From the NCBI RefSeq assembly GCF_014695575.1, contig NZ_JACJOO010000015.1, positions 124,001-188,000 on the forward strand: DNA of 64,000 nt, read 5' to 3'. Numbering within the stretch: the first letter of the stretch is position 1; each line of letters begins with the position of its first letter. Under the pieces are notes generated by a model. The model was given only the letters and a program-made list of their open reading frames with translations, was not told the origin of the DNA and made no database searches. The translations under genes and the position numbers were made by a program. Origin of the DNA: Leptolyngbya sp. FACHB-8 (lineage in GTDB: Bacteria; Cyanobacteriota; Cyanobacteriia; Elainellales; Elainellaceae). This document shows positions 47,768-57,081 of the stretch, in pieces.

Positions 47768-47808
47768 AATTTATCTCCGGGGTAACCAGATACCCGTTGG
47801 TGTTGCAG

Positions 47809-47847
47809 GTTAAGGCTGCTGAAACGGTGATGATTAGCAGCCTTAAC
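47809..47847 (-). terminator. Hairpin after ycf33
   Basis: GTTAAGGCTGCT pairs exactly with AGCAGCCTTAAC. It lies between ycf33 and rbfA and may be an attenuating terminator. Confidence 0.5.
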
Positions 47848-47860
47848 AAATTCGTCCTAA

Positions 47861-48064
47861 TTAGACGCCACTAAATCCCAGCATAGCGCGCAGGGTGAAG
47901 GCAATGAAGGCAAAACCCGCCAGGAGCAAGATGCTGGTGGCGATCGCCGTAGACGGTTTCTTGAACAGCGGGATCAGAGGCTGGGCAAAGGTATAGAGAA
48001 CCCCCAGGCTAAAACTGATTAAATACTGGGGATAGCGCGAAACGTTCTGAAAAAAGTCTTCCAT
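47861..48064 (-). CDS. ycf33: Ycf33/DUF751 family membrane protein
   Basis: This 67-residue protein has two membrane helices (about 12-32 and 42-62) and the Ycf33 pattern MEDFFQNVSRYPQYLISFSLGVLYTFAQPL. Ycf33 is conserved in cyanobacteria and some algal plastids. Reports link it to cyclic electron transport, but the role is not firmly settled. It is divergent from dam with only 24 bases between the starts. Confidence 0.9.
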   Translation of the reverse strand: MEDFFQNVSRYPQYLISFSLGVLYTFAQPLIPLFKKPSTAIATSILLLAGFAFIAFTLRAMLGFSGV

Positions 48065-48088
48065 AAAGCAAAGTCTGACGTATTCTTA

Positions 48089-49015
48089 ATGACTACGGGC
48101 GTTAGTACAGGCCTTAGTACAAGCTATTTATTGTTCACCGTTCCCTTAGGTATTGTACGAGATTACGCTTTGCATAGCCTTGCCCTTGCCCCGGTTCTAG
48201 CTGACATTACACCGCGTCCCTTCCTTAAGTGGGCCGGTGGAAAGGGGCAATTGATTTCCCAATATCAGCCGTATCTACCCGATCCCAGTCTGTATGACAC
48301 CTATTACGAGCCGTTTTTGGGCGGTGGTGCCATCTACTTTCACCTCCAGCCCCCCCGCGCGTACTTGATGGACATCAACCCCGAGTTGGTGAATGTGTAC
48401 CAATGCATCCGGACTCAGGTAGAGCGGGTGATTACCTTGCTGCGGAAGCATGAGACGAAGCATGACAAAGAACATTATTATGCTGTGCGATCGCAAGCCG
48501 AAGGTAGCCCCGCTGAACGAGCTGCGCGATTTATCTACCTGAATCGCACCTGCTTTAATGGCCTCTACCGGGAAAACCGTCGGGGACAATTCAATGTGCC
48601 GATGGGTAGCTATAAGAATCCCAGAATTTGCCATCCCGAACTGTTGCGAGTGGCATCGATGCAGTTGAGATCTGCTTACCTTGCCGAGCAACCCTTTGAT
48701 GCCGTGCTAGACAAGGCAATGGGGCCACGAGATTTTGTGTACTTTGACCCGCCGTACTACCCAATCAGTGCAACGAGCAAGTTCACGGGCTACAACCGCT
48801 ATAGTTTCTCAGAAGCAGACCATATCCGTCTGAGGGATGTTTTTGTGCAACTGGCTGAGCGGGGGGTGCTGGTCATGCTTTCCAACTCTGATTGTCCGTT
48901 TGTACGCGATCTATACGATGGTTTCAAGATTTACACAATCTCTGCCATTCGAGCGATTAATTCGAATACTCAACGACGTGGAAAGATTACCGAAGTGCTT
49001 GTGACGTCGTATTGA
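48089..49015 (+). CDS. dam: DNA adenine methylase (Dam type)
   Basis: This 308-residue class D12 N6-adenine methylase should methylate GATC. Motifs are the SAM-binding RPFLKWAGGKGQL (around 43-55) with YYEPFLGGGAIYFHL, and the catalytic DPPY in FVYFDPPYYPIS. GATC is the core of HIP1 (GCGATCGC), which is abundant here, so this enzyme would modify HIP1 sites. It shows no adjacent restriction gene, so it is solitary. The first about 40 residues are unusual for Dam; a later start is possible. Confidence 0.88.
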   Translation: MTTGVSTGLSTSYLLFTVPLGIVRDYALHSLALAPVLADITPRPFLKWAGGKGQLISQYQPYLPDPSLYDTYYEPFLGGGAIYFHLQPPRAYLMDINPELVNVYQCIRTQVERVITLLRKHETKHDKEHYYAVRSQAEGSPAERAARFIYLNRTCFNGLYRENRRGQFNVPMGSYKNPRICHPELLRVASMQLRSAYLAEQPFDAVLDKAMGPRDFVYFDPPYYPISATSKFTGYNRYSFSEADHIRLRDVFVQLAERGVLVMLSNSDCPFVRDLYDGFKIYTISAIRAINSNTQRRGKITEVLVTSY

Positions 49016-49140
49016 TCAACAGGGGATTTTTTTAGGTCGCTACCTTAAAAGATCTTGAAATCTAGCATTCAAATGGATGGTGGCTAACGCTTCAAAATTT
49101 TCTATTAATAGCGTTCCTTAAGCAAATCATTGGAAGCCCA

Positions 49141-49188
49141 AAAGCCTAGGGGCTGGTGTTTCTAGAAACACCAGCCCCTAGGCTTTTG
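49141..49188. repeat. Perfect 48-bp palindrome
   Basis: The sequence is self-complementary with no spacer: it begins AAAAGCCTAGGGGCTGG and centres on TCTAGA. GGGATGCACCC-related sequence just after it resembles the end of the hairpin at 7374-7440. The rest of 49016-49231 has no gene. Confidence 0.7.
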
Positions 49189-49231
49189 ATCCCGCTTCAC
49201 CTCCAAAAGGGGATGCACCCAATGAAGCCCT

Positions 49232-49267
49232 AAAAAACGCGAGGGAAACACAGTGTGAACCCTCGCG
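49232..49267 (-). terminator. Intrinsic terminator of desC
   Basis: On the minus strand CGCGAGGG and CCCTCGCG surround a 14-base loop, followed by TTTTTT. It lies 32 bases past the desC stop. Confidence 0.8.
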
Positions 49268-49298
49268 CCTATGTGAGCCAATGACTCAATGAGAATGA

Positions 49299-50156
49299 TT
49301 AAAGCTTTGCGATCGCCTGAGGTGGCGGCATCACAACCTTCTTCGCCAGACCTACAATTTGCAGACCGCGAATTACCAACCAGGTTGGGTCAAATTCCCA
49401 CCAACGGAGACCAGCAGGTGCCATGTTGGGGTAGGTATGATGGTTGTTGTGCCAGCCTTCGCCATAGGCCAGGATGGCGGCCCACCAAAGGTTGCGGGAG
49501 TTATCTTCAGACTCGAAGTTGCGGTAACCCCACATGTGGGTAGCAGAATTGATGAACCAGGTGGAGTGCCACAGCATCAGGGTTCTGACGAAAATGCCCC
49601 AGAGTACAAAGGACCAACCGCCAATGAAGTAAAGCACAACAGCCAGGGGCAATTGCAGGGCGATGCAGTAGCGATCTAACCACTGGTAGTAGGGATCGCG
49701 GGCCAAATCAGGTGCATAGCGGACATATAGGTCGCGCTCAAAGTAATCAGCGCGGGGATAAACCATCCACAGAATGTGGCTCCACCAGAAACCACGGGTG
49801 GAAGAGTAGGGGTCTTTATCAACGTGCTCGGTGAATGCATGGTGTTGACGATGGCTGGCAACCCAGAAGATGGGGCCGCCTTGAAGCGCCATAGCACCAA
49901 CAGTTGCGAGAACATACTCCAGCCATTTGGGAACCTGGAAACTACGGTGGGTCAGCATCCGATGGTAGGCTAGGCAGATGCCAATGCTACCGGTCAGCCA
50001 GTGACCAAAGATAGCGACACCCAACGCAGACCAGGAAAAGAAAAAGAGAGCCAGTAGGGCCAGGGCATGATAGGCACCAAAAAAGCCAACATGCCACCAG
50101 CTAATGGCGAGCTTTTCCTCACCTTTCTGCTTAGGCTCAACAGAACTCAAAGACAT
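49299..50156 (-). CDS. desC: Acyl-lipid delta-9 desaturase
   Basis: This 285-residue membrane di-iron desaturase introduces the first double bond into acyl chains at C9. The three His boxes are HRMLTH, HRQHH and HNNHH. Membrane helices surround them in the usual arrangement. Cyanobacterial desC sets membrane fluidity and responds to cold and light. It is divergent from the TetR-recombinase-like regulator across 275 bases that hold two operator-like palindromes, so that regulator may control it. Confidence 0.93.
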   Translation of the reverse strand: MSLSSVEPKQKGEEKLAISWWHVGFFGAYHALALLALFFFSWSALGVAIFGHWLTGSIGICLAYHRMLTHRSFQVPKWLEYVLATVGAMALQGGPIFWVASHRQHHAFTEHVDKDPYSSTRGFWWSHILWMVYPRADYFERDLYVRYAPDLARDPYYQWLDRYCIALQLPLAVVLYFIGGWSFVLWGIFVRTLMLWHSTWFINSATHMWGYRNFESEDNSRNLWWAAILAYGEGWHNNHHTYPNMAPAGLRWWEFDPTWLVIRGLQIVGLAKKVVMPPPQAIAKL

Positions 50157-50359
50157 AGAAAAAACTTTCCTCTAAAAAACTTGCATGACCGGATGCCTCT
50201 GCTGAGCAAACAGACATTGGCCCCGCGTCGAGCAGAACGGCTTGTCTGAAAACTACAATCATCAAAGGAGTTTAAAACTCTTCAAAACGCCTTGAGCGGG
50301 ACGCCTAAGGAACGTTTTTCTTCTGCCTTCCCCAAAAAAGCTCGCTACAGTAGAGGTGA

Positions 50360-50376
50360 TGCAAGTGTTACTTACA
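50360..50376. promoter_or_regulatory. Operator-like palindrome 1
   Basis: TGCAAGTGTTACTTACA: arms TGCAAGT and ACTTACA pair in 6 of 7 positions across 3 bases. It sits in the desC / TetR-fusion divergent region. Confidence 0.6.
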
Positions 50377-50406
50377 CCTTGAGCATAACAGTCCTTTGAT
50401 TTTTGT

Positions 50407-50423
50407 TGCAAGTCTCACTTGCA
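50407..50423. promoter_or_regulatory. Operator-like palindrome 2
   Basis: TGCAAGTCTCACTTGCA is a perfect 7-bp inverted repeat with a 3-base spacer. It lies 47 bases (centre to centre) from palindrome 1 and 8 bases before the regulator ATG. Such sites are typical TetR-family operators, so autoregulation is likely. Confidence 0.65.
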
Positions 50424-50431
50424 TTTCTGGT

Positions 50432-51682
50432 ATGCCTCCTCACCGAAGAACTCCCACGCGTCAGCGGCTAATCCAGGCGGCAACTCAACTTTTCATTGCC
50501 CAGGGGATTGCAGAGACAACGACGCGACAAATTGCAGACGCGGCAGAGGTCAACGAGGTCACGCTGTTCCGCCATTTCGGCAGTAAGCATGGCTTGTTGC
50601 TCGCCATGATGGAAGACCCGCAGGTGCTAGCACAACTTGGCATGGCCCTGGGGCAACAAACACGACAAATCAGTAATATTCCCCAGGCTATTAAAAGCTA
50701 TGCCAACGTGCATTTGCAAGCCCTGGCGCAACTTCAGGAGTTTGTGCGATCGCTCATTGGCGAATCGGGTCATTACTCCATCGAGAACCGCCGGGCTCTG
50801 GGGCAAGGGGTAGCTCAGGCGAATCGTTACACGGCTCAGTATCTGACCAATGTTCTGACCCGCGAAGGGCTGGCGATCCGGATGCCTCCGGAAAAATTAG
50901 CCAGCCTGCTGAATAGCCTGTTGCTGGGCTATGCGGTGCTGGAATTTAGCAGCGAGTTTCACGAAGTCTGGCAAGATCGCGAGAATTTTGTGGATGGTTT
51001 GGTGCAGCTGTTTCTGTATGGAGCGCTGGTTCCAGCGGATCCACTCTATGAGCTGTCTCTAACCCTTGAGTCAGGACCGACGACTTTGTCGGCATCGTCT
51101 CGCTATATCGATCTGCCCACCAGTCTGGTGCATCAAGTCTTGGCTCGGGCAATGGAACAGGGGGGGCAGGATTATGCTCTGGCCTATGTGCTCCTGGGTG
51201 CCGGATTGAGTGCGGCAGAGGTGGCGGGGTTAGAGCGATCGCACGTCTACAGTGATGAACGCCACTACTGGCTCCAAATCTCTCGAGAACCCGGACGCCA
51301 GGTTCCTCTGAACCAGTGGATCTGTGGGCAACGCTATGGCTCTCACCCTGACAATCCACTATCTCAATGGCTAAGAAGCCGTACTGATGGCTCTCCCGCC
51401 CTCTTCCTGGATGAAGATGGCCATGCAGCAACGGCAGAGACGATTACCAGCCAGTGGCATCAATGGGTTACTGGCTTAATGACGCCCCTCGGATATCTTC
51501 CTCAGATCGAGCAGTGTTGGGCAACCTGGTGCGTTGACATGCTCATGCGTGGCCTCAGCCTGGAAGATCTGCGGGTGCTTACAGGAAAAGAACTCTCAGT
51601 TCTGGAACCTTTTGTGCAACGTGTTCAACAACGGCGTGCCGTGCACACGGCCGCTCATCTGGATCAGCAATATCCAGTCTGA
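50432..51682 (+). CDS. TetR-family regulator fused to a tyrosine-recombinase-like domain
   Basis: This 416-residue protein has a TetR/AcrR DNA-binding domain (residues 8-55, HTH TTRQIADAAEVNEVTLFRHF) and a helical ligand domain to about 200. An extra part (about 235-400) follows the pattern of tyrosine recombinase catalytic domains: AYVLLGAGLSAAEVAGLERSHV corresponds to the integrase TGLRxxE region, RQVPLN and SPALFLDEDGHAATAETI follow, then WATWCVDMLMRGLSLEDLRVLTG. The catalytic Arg is Ser260, and no HxxR or nucleophile Tyr is visible, so it should not recombine DNA. Two operator-like palindromes precede it, and desC is divergent. A TTG start 36 bases upstream is possible. Confidence 0.78.
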   Translation: MPPHRRTPTRQRLIQAATQLFIAQGIAETTTRQIADAAEVNEVTLFRHFGSKHGLLLAMMEDPQVLAQLGMALGQQTRQISNIPQAIKSYANVHLQALAQLQEFVRSLIGESGHYSIENRRALGQGVAQANRYTAQYLTNVLTREGLAIRMPPEKLASLLNSLLLGYAVLEFSSEFHEVWQDRENFVDGLVQLFLYGALVPADPLYELSLTLESGPTTLSASSRYIDLPTSLVHQVLARAMEQGGQDYALAYVLLGAGLSAAEVAGLERSHVYSDERHYWLQISREPGRQVPLNQWICGQRYGSHPDNPLSQWLRSRTDGSPALFLDEDGHAATAETITSQWHQWVTGLMTPLGYLPQIEQCWATWCVDMLMRGLSLEDLRVLTGKELSVLEPFVQRVQQRRAVHTAAHLDQQYPV

Positions 51683-51798
51683 TCTATCGAGTGCAGTGAC
51701 TGTGTGGGGTGCGAAGCCGTCACGCAGTCACTGTGCTGCTGTATATGGATGGGACTCGCCTCTACCACGCTGAAGGTTTAAGCAAACTAGCCATACTT

Positions 51799-51922
51799 AA
51801 CCTCAGTTCGGGATAAGCCGAAATACTCATTTTGGCGTGCGCAAAGCGCACGCCAAAATGAGCGTTTTCGAGTGCCGCGCAACGCGCGGCACTCGAAAAC
51901 GCCCTTAACCCAAACTCAGGTT
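51799..51922. repeat. Family B element, copy 6 (inverse orientation, ACTT duplication)
   Basis: Ends AACCTCAGTTCGGG and CCAAACTCAGGTT. ACTT lies at 51795-51798 and 51923-51926, the same target word as copy 5. Confidence 0.85.
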
Positions 51923-52000
51923 ACTTAGAGCCTTTATGTTGTGTGTGGTATGTGAGGCAAATCACACACAACATAAGTGATTCCAAACACGTAGCGCTAT

Positions 52001-52125
52001 CAGCAATTCTCATGGTGAGCTTCAAAGCCGAGAGGTCGTGCCCCACGGGCACGACCTCTCGGCTTTGAAGTCCGAAAGTCGCTGCTTCAGGCGAACGGCT
52101 TTCGGGCTTGATGCCAGAATCGCTA
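52001..52125. repeat. Family A element, copy 3 (9-bp duplication)
   Basis: Left end CAGCAATTCTC; right end CAGAATCGCTA (8 of 11 to the consensus). The two inner hairpins are present, one GCTTCAAAGCCGAGAGGTCG... and one CCGAAAG.... TAGCGCTAT (51992-52000) and TAGCGCTAC (52126-52134) match in 8 of 9 bases. Confidence 0.7.
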
Positions 52126-52146
52126 TAGCGCTACAAATTTGCGGAT

Positions 52147-52923
52147 TCAGGGGAACTGATGAGTTCGAACTTCCTGGCTGTAAGCCTCCACGGCTTGGGC
52201 GATCGCCTCCCGTAAGTTCCCATAGGACTTCGCAAAGGGCGGCTGCCAGTCCGACAGACCGAGGAGATCGGCAGTGACCATCACCTGCCCGTCACAGTGA
52301 GGGCCAGCCCCAATCCCAATGGTAGGGATAGTGAGCTTCTGGGTGATTTCGGCGGCAAGTTCATTGGGAATGTGTTCTAACACGATGGAGAAGGCACCTG
52401 CCTGTTCGAGGGCGATCGCCTCCTGCATAATCCGCGCAGCATCTTCTGCGGTTTTGCCCTGCTTACGGAATCCGCCAAACTGATGCACTGATTGTGGTGT
52501 CAGCCCTACATGGGCCATAACTGGAATACCGACCTGTACTAACCGTTCTACTGTTTCCAGCATGGCAGGATGGCCTCCTTCTACCTTAACCGCCTGAGCT
52601 CCGGCTTCTTTAAGCGCGCGCCCAGCAGAATGGATGGCCTGCTGCGGGCTTTCTTGATAGGTCAGAAACGGTAGATCAAAGACAACGAGGGCTTGTTTGA
52701 CACCCCGGCGTACGGCCCGAGCATGGTGCAACATTTCATCCAGGGTCACGGGTAGCGTCGTTTCATAACCCAGCGCGACCATCGCCAGGGAATCGCCTAC
52801 GAGCAACAGATCGACGCCTGCCTGATCAAGGGTTTGCGCGATCAAATAATCCCATGCGGTAAGGGCAATGATGGGCCGCCCCTCTTTTTTGAAGCGAATG
52901 AGTTGATGGGTGGTGATGGGCAT
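52147..52923 (-). CDS. panB: 3-methyl-2-oxobutanoate hydroxymethyltransferase
   Basis: This 258-residue PanB makes ketopantoate from 2-oxoisovalerate and methylene-tetrahydrofolate, the first pantothenate-specific step on the route to coenzyme A. Family marks are [30 protein letters not shown], the metal-binding Asp/Glu residues, [10 protein letters not shown] and [10 protein letters not shown]. It is somewhat compact (usual length about 260-280). No other pan gene is nearby. It should be cytosolic and form a decamer like other PanBs. Confidence 0.96.
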   Translation of the reverse strand: MPITTHQLIRFKKEGRPIIALTAWDYLIAQTLDQAGVDLLLVGDSLAMVALGYETTLPVTLDEMLHHARAVRRGVKQALVVFDLPFLTYQESPQQAIHSAGRALKEAGAQAVKVEGGHPAMLETVERLVQVGIPVMAHVGLTPQSVHQFGGFRKQGKTAEDAARIMQEAIALEQAGAFSIVLEHIPNELAAEITQKLTIPTIGIGAGPHCDGQVMVTADLLGLSDWQPPFAKSYGNLREAIAQAVEAYSQEVRTHQFP

Positions 52924-53089
52924 GGAGGGAAGGTGCAGGTGTAGAGGGAGGACAGATGACGATAAGGCCTCATCCCTACTCTAGGATAAGTTTCTGTCCT
53001 ATTTGTGAAGGTGGGATCAGCAGAACTATTGTAGAGGTCGCTGGGTCATGAGGTGGCATAAGCGAAGATGTTAGCTGGATGTCATGCCG

Positions 53090-54268
53090 TTAGGTATGGC
53101 AGAGAGATGAGGGTAGGTGAACTCGACAGGATGCCTGCTCGGTCGTTGTTAGCTGCTCCCAGTCAAGGTCACGGCGAATGACGCTGCCATTGTGACTGGG
53201 GATGACCCGGGGCAACATAGCCTGGTCAATCTGCCGCAGGCTTGGCAATTCAAAGGTGGTGTAAGTGGTATCCTGGCTGGCCCAGTTAACATCCACCAAT
53301 GTCAGGGTTTTACGGGGAGGCAGGTTCCCCACAATCAACTGTCGAGGGCCAGCACCCATCGCTCCAGTGTGAAGCATTTCCAAATTTCCTAGATGGCCGG
53401 GAAAGTAGGCATGCTGATGGCCGCTAATGTAGGTGTGAACGCTATACCGTTCCAGTAGGGCGTGCAGACTAGCCGCATCGTCGAGGACTTCACCGGGGCG
53501 ATCGCGCCCCACCGCCACTCCATATAACGGCAAATGCCCAATCACAATCCGCATATCAGCTTGCTGAGCAGCCGCACTGCCCAGGCTCCGCTCTACCCAA
53601 GCAATATCGTCAGCGGGCATACGCGAACCACTAGAGGCATCCCACACCAGAAAAAACACCCGATTGTGTTGAAAGGTGTAATAGAACGGAAATTTGTAGC
53701 GATCAACAAAATTTAGGCCAGGGTCATGGGCCGGATCATTCCAGTAGGCGGCCGCCAGGTTGCGCTCCTCCGCAAAGCTGAAGGTGGTGCCACGGGTAGC
53801 CCGTGAGGCATCGTGATTACCCAGGGTAAAGCCAAAGGGCAGACGGGCCTGTCGTAAGGGCTGGGTGATGTCGCGATCGAACGCCGCCCACATCGCCTGG
53901 ATCTGAGCCCGGCTTAAGGAGCGATTCTGGCCGGCTACCATGTCCCCACTACATAACACCAGGTCGGGATTCCACTGGGGGAGGCGGGCGATCGCCTGCT
54001 TCACCTCATCACTGTACTGTGTCGCCCCATAAGCCTCGTTCAGATCGCTGATGACGGCGATCCGTAGGGTCGTTTGGGGTGAGGGAGATGGGGGTGTACG
54101 GTTCTCGTAGGAGCGGCTTTGAGCGAAGCGATTCTGCTGGCCGAGGGTGCGGGAAGCGGTGATTGCCAGGGCGCTCCCCAGGAGGCCCCCCGCTCCCAGT
54201 TGCAAGAACTGCCGACGGTTCAGATTCATGCGATCGCGAAGTGATAGATTGAGGGGTTGAAGTGGCAT
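53090..54268 (-). CDS. Tat-exported metallophosphoesterase
   Basis: This 392-residue protein starts with a twin-arginine signal, [27 protein letters not shown] (RR at about 18-19). A calcineurin-type phosphoesterase core follows with [33 protein letters not shown] and [10 protein letters not shown]. Note the Asn in DLN in place of the usual DxH. The enzyme probably acts in the periplasm on phosphate esters. The ATG at 54268 has AGGGAAG before it; a second ATG at 54229 would start right at MNLNRRQFL. It is divergent from the next gene. Confidence 0.85.
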   Translation of the reverse strand: MPLQPLNLSLRDRMNLNRRQFLQLGAGGLLGSALAITASRTLGQQNRFAQSRSYENRTPPSPSPQTTLRIAVISDLNEAYGATQYSDEVKQAIARLPQWNPDLVLCSGDMVAGQNRSLSRAQIQAMWAAFDRDITQPLRQARLPFGFTLGNHDASRATRGTTFSFAEERNLAAAYWNDPAHDPGLNFVDRYKFPFYYTFQHNRVFFLVWDASSGSRMPADDIAWVERSLGSAAAQQADMRIVIGHLPLYGVAVGRDRPGEVLDDAASLHALLERYSVHTYISGHQHAYFPGHLGNLEMLHTGAMGAGPRQLIVGNLPPRKTLTLVDVNWASQDTTYTTFELPSLRQIDQAMLPRVIPSHNGSVIRRDLDWEQLTTTEQASCRVHLPSSLCHT

Positions 54269-54339
54269 GCTTCCCTGATCACTCTACCGCAGCGCCGACT
54301 TATCGTGTTTTCCGGTGGTGCGGTATTGTAACCGATACA

Positions 54340-55608
54340 ATGACCCAGCCCCCCGAACCGCCCGAATCCGATTTACCAGAGCCTACACCACTCGATACGG
54401 ATGGTGACTCTTCTGTATCGGAGCCGAGTGGGGATGCAGAGCCACCAGGCGAATCAGTAGATGATATGGACGCATCGGATGGGGATGCACCACCGGACAA
54501 CGCTGGCGAGGATGAGGATGAAGATGAGTGGGCAGAGATTTGGGAACTTGAGCCTGAACCCGAGCCAGCACCACCGCCCCTACCCGAGCCGCGACAGCGA
54601 CGTCGCCCAACACCTTCCCCCACCGCTTCTCCAGCCATCGAGCAACCATCCCGACTAGCGGAGAAGTCTGTCCTGACGCGGCTGGTCGTGCGCCTGCTGC
54701 GAACCCTCAGTCGTGGCCTGGAATGGACGGCAGTTGTCCTGGAAACAGATCCCCTGCCTGATGAATCGGCCAATCCCATCATCCGTCTGTTTCAGCGGGC
54801 CTCGGCCGATGGGCAACCGGTTGCCGAAGGGGCCTGGGAGGGATGGACAAACCGAGTCATTCCGCAAATCCGAGCCATACTGCCTCGCGGTTTGAGCGAA
54901 AGCCTATCCGATCGCGCCCTGACCGGAATTTTGGCTGGAGCTCTGATTGCTATTTTTGTGGTGCTGCCTAACTTCGCTCCCCGTGGCCCTCAGCCCGAAA
55001 CCCAAATTAGCGAAGCTCCACCTACCATCGAGCAGCCCGCTGAAGAGAATCCAGTGCCCCAACCCTCTCCGCAGGAGTCGCCTACCTCAGAAGCCCCAGA
55101 GCCAGAACCCGAAGTTGAACCGGAGACTGACGTTGACACCGAGCCCGCAGTTGAACCCGAGCCTGAGCTAGAACCGGAACCCGAAGTTGAACCCGAGCCC
55201 GAAGTCGAACCGGAACCAGAGGTTACCCCAACGCCTTCTCCAGTTCCGTCGGCGACTCCCATCCCCCAACCCTCGCCTCCAGCAGTGCTAACCCCTGAAC
55301 AAAGCCTGGTGGCATCCATCGAAAAGCGGGTGGCTGAGGTGGGCGATCGCTACACCAACGGCCTGGTGCTTGGCGTTCGTGCCAATTTCCGCCAAACCAC
55401 GCTAACAATTCGCCTCAGCGATGCATGGTACGACCTGCCTTATGCCCAGCAAGACAAGCTGGCAGCAGATTTGCTAAAACAAGCGAATCGCCTGGACTTC
55501 AGTAAGGTGGAATTGGGCGATCGCATTGGTTATCGCCTGGCCCGCAACCCTGTGGTGGGTGATGCCATGGTGATTCTGCGCCGCGAGAAAGCAAATTTTG
55601 TTCCTTAG
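54340..55608 (+). CDS. Pro/Glu-rich single-pass membrane protein
   Basis: This 423-residue protein has an acidic Pro-rich head (about 1-105), a basic middle region, one membrane helix ([16 protein letters not shown], near 210), then a long Glu-Pro repeat linker ([16 protein letters not shown]). The folded C-terminal domain of about 110 residues ([18 protein letters not shown]...[16 protein letters not shown]) looks conserved in cyanobacteria. The function is unknown. The acidic linker could span the periplasm or cytosol. Codon bias in the repeats creates long antisense open frames, which I do not call. Confidence 0.72.
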   Translation: MTQPPEPPESDLPEPTPLDTDGDSSVSEPSGDAEPPGESVDDMDASDGDAPPDNAGEDEDEDEWAEIWELEPEPEPAPPPLPEPRQRRRPTPSPTASPAIEQPSRLAEKSVLTRLVVRLLRTLSRGLEWTAVVLETDPLPDESANPIIRLFQRASADGQPVAEGAWEGWTNRVIPQIRAILPRGLSESLSDRALTGILAGALIAIFVVLPNFAPRGPQPETQISEAPPTIEQPAEENPVPQPSPQESPTSEAPEPEPEVEPETDVDTEPAVEPEPELEPEPEVEPEPEVEPEPEVTPTPSPVPSATPIPQPSPPAVLTPEQSLVASIEKRVAEVGDRYTNGLVLGVRANFRQTTLTIRLSDAWYDLPYAQQDKLAADLLKQANRLDFSKVELGDRIGYRLARNPVVGDAMVILRREKANFVP

Positions 55609-55687
55609 AACCCCTTGAGTGTGTTGAGGGCGATCGTTCGGCTACAGGGCATCAACCTTACAACGCTATGCGGGATCCTTGATCAAC

Positions 55688-55794
55688 TTACAGCGCTTTT
55701 TAAGCGCCTAAAATCTGGTTGTTTTTGTGAGAGCCGCATGGAGCGCGGCTCTCACAAAAACAACTGTGGCTGATTCAAGCGCAAAGCGCTGTAA
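55688..55794. repeat. AGCGCT-type palindromic element
   Basis: Ends TTACAGCGCTTT and AAAGCGCTGTAA match perfectly. An inner hairpin (GTTGTTTTTGTGAGAGCC.../...GGCTCTCACAAAAACAAC) is present. It lies between the two convergent genes. Confidence 0.65.
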
Positions 55795-55821
55795 ATACCG
55801 CTGGCCTATAGCTGAGAAAGT

Positions 55822-56931
55822 TTAGCAGGCCCGCTGGTAGCGCATACCCGGTATTTGAGTCACCAACCCCATAATCTCTAGTTGGACAAGGGCACTGAGT
55901 ACATTGGAGGTGGCCATACCTGTCGTCTCCACCAGCCAGTCGAGGGAGGATGCTTCTCGCGGTACTGCCTGAAAGACGTGTTGCAGGTCAGGTGGTAATT
56001 CCGGCGGCAGTAAGCTCAGTTGAGCAGCAGGTTCATCCATTTGAGGAAGCTGGCCTAACAAATCCAGCAAATGATTTTCACTCAAGATAATCTGTGCGCC
56101 TCGGTTGATTAGATTGAGGCAACCCGCGCTCTCGGGATAGTCCAGCGAGCCTGGAAGGGCATAGACATCGCGCCCATAATCGTTAGCCACGCGAGCGGTA
56201 ATCAGGGCTCCTGATTTCTCCCCGGCTTCTAGAACCAGGGTCGCTCGGCAGAGACCCGCAATAATGCGATTGCGGCTCGGAAAGTGGGTGCGATTCGGCG
56301 GGGTATCCGCCGGATATTCACTCAGCACCAATCCAGACGCGAGGATACGGCGAGCGAGATCACGATTACTCGACGGATAGATCCTGTTGACGCCCGTGCC
56401 CATAACACCGATGGTGCGGCCTCCAAATTCCAGGCAAGTTTGGTGGGCGATGGTATCGATACCCTGGGCTAGTCCTGAAACAATCGTGAACCCCGCTTTC
56501 ACGAGAACTTCAGTGAGCCGCTCTGTCCAGCGTTTGCCATAGCTGGTGGGCGATCGCGTCCCCACCAACGCAATGGCCGAGCGCAGCCCCTGGTTTTCCT
56601 GCCGGTCCACTTCGCCCCGGTAATACAAAATCGGAGGTGGATCGGGGATTTCTAGTAGCAGCCGTGGATAGTCGGCATCAGCAGGAGTCCAGAAGTGTGG
56701 ATTTTTCTGGGTATGTTGCTCAAAAAGGGCGATCGGATCAATCTGGGATCGGGCAGTTTGAAACGCTGCGGAAGTCAGTTCTCCTAATCCATCCACTTCA
56801 CAGAGGCCACTAAAACTGGCCTCCCAGGCTAGTTTTAGACTACCGAAATGTTGATAGAGCCGAATTATGCGGTTGGGCCCAGCCCCCGCCACCTGTGACC
56901 ATGCCAACCAATATGCTTGTTCCTCTACCAC
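55822..56931 (-). CDS. dprA: DNA processing protein DprA
   Basis: This 369-residue DprA/Smf loads RecA onto incoming single-stranded DNA during natural transformation. An N-terminal SAM-like helical domain precedes the Rossmann core ALVGTRSPTSYGKRW...IVSGLAQGIDTIAHQTCLE...GVMGTGVNRIYPSSNRDLARRI...ALITARVANDYGRDVYALPG. The C-terminal winged helix (about 305-369) resembles the DprA WH domain. It appears complete. It suggests competence capacity, though no other com genes are in the window. Confidence 0.95.
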   Translation of the reverse strand: MVEEQAYWLAWSQVAGAGPNRIIRLYQHFGSLKLAWEASFSGLCEVDGLGELTSAAFQTARSQIDPIALFEQHTQKNPHFWTPADADYPRLLLEIPDPPPILYYRGEVDRQENQGLRSAIALVGTRSPTSYGKRWTERLTEVLVKAGFTIVSGLAQGIDTIAHQTCLEFGGRTIGVMGTGVNRIYPSSNRDLARRILASGLVLSEYPADTPPNRTHFPSRNRIIAGLCRATLVLEAGEKSGALITARVANDYGRDVYALPGSLDYPESAGCLNLINRGAQIILSENHLLDLLGQLPQMDEPAAQLSLLPPELPPDLQHVFQAVPREASSLDWLVETTGMATSNVLSALVQLEIMGLVTQIPGMRYQRAC

Positions 56932-57081
56932 GTCCTGAACCCCGATGACACCCGTGCTGATTGGTCATAATGCCTGCTATCCCTCAATTAGGGAATTGCA
57001 ATACATCACGTCTGAGGTGTGAGTACCTGAGGCTATGGGCCTTCACAAGTAGGCGAAGAACCCGTTGTTGAATAGAGCTAG

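Larger units (their letters stand above)
51683..52146. other. Nested repeat cluster
   Basis: No gene is present. An older hairpin element (TTTATGTTGTGTGTG.../...CACACAACATAAG, ending GTAGCGCTAT) carries a family B insertion at its left and a family A insertion at its right end. A further hairpin lies at about 51698-51737 (AGTGACTGTGTGG type). Confidence 0.6.

Noticed and set aside
50361..50422. NtcA-type GTA-N8-TAC site in the desC region
   Set aside because: Spacing does not fit; the symmetric TGCAAGT arms fit a TetR-type operator better.
54300..54782. Long Ser/Gly-rich open frame on the minus strand
   Set aside because: It is the antisense of the Glu/Pro-rich plus-strand gene; low complexity makes several frames open. 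It has no family features.
54990..55319. Gly/Ser repeat open frame on the minus strand
   Set aside because: It is antisense of the EPEPEV repeats of the membrane protein gene, so it is a compositional shadow.
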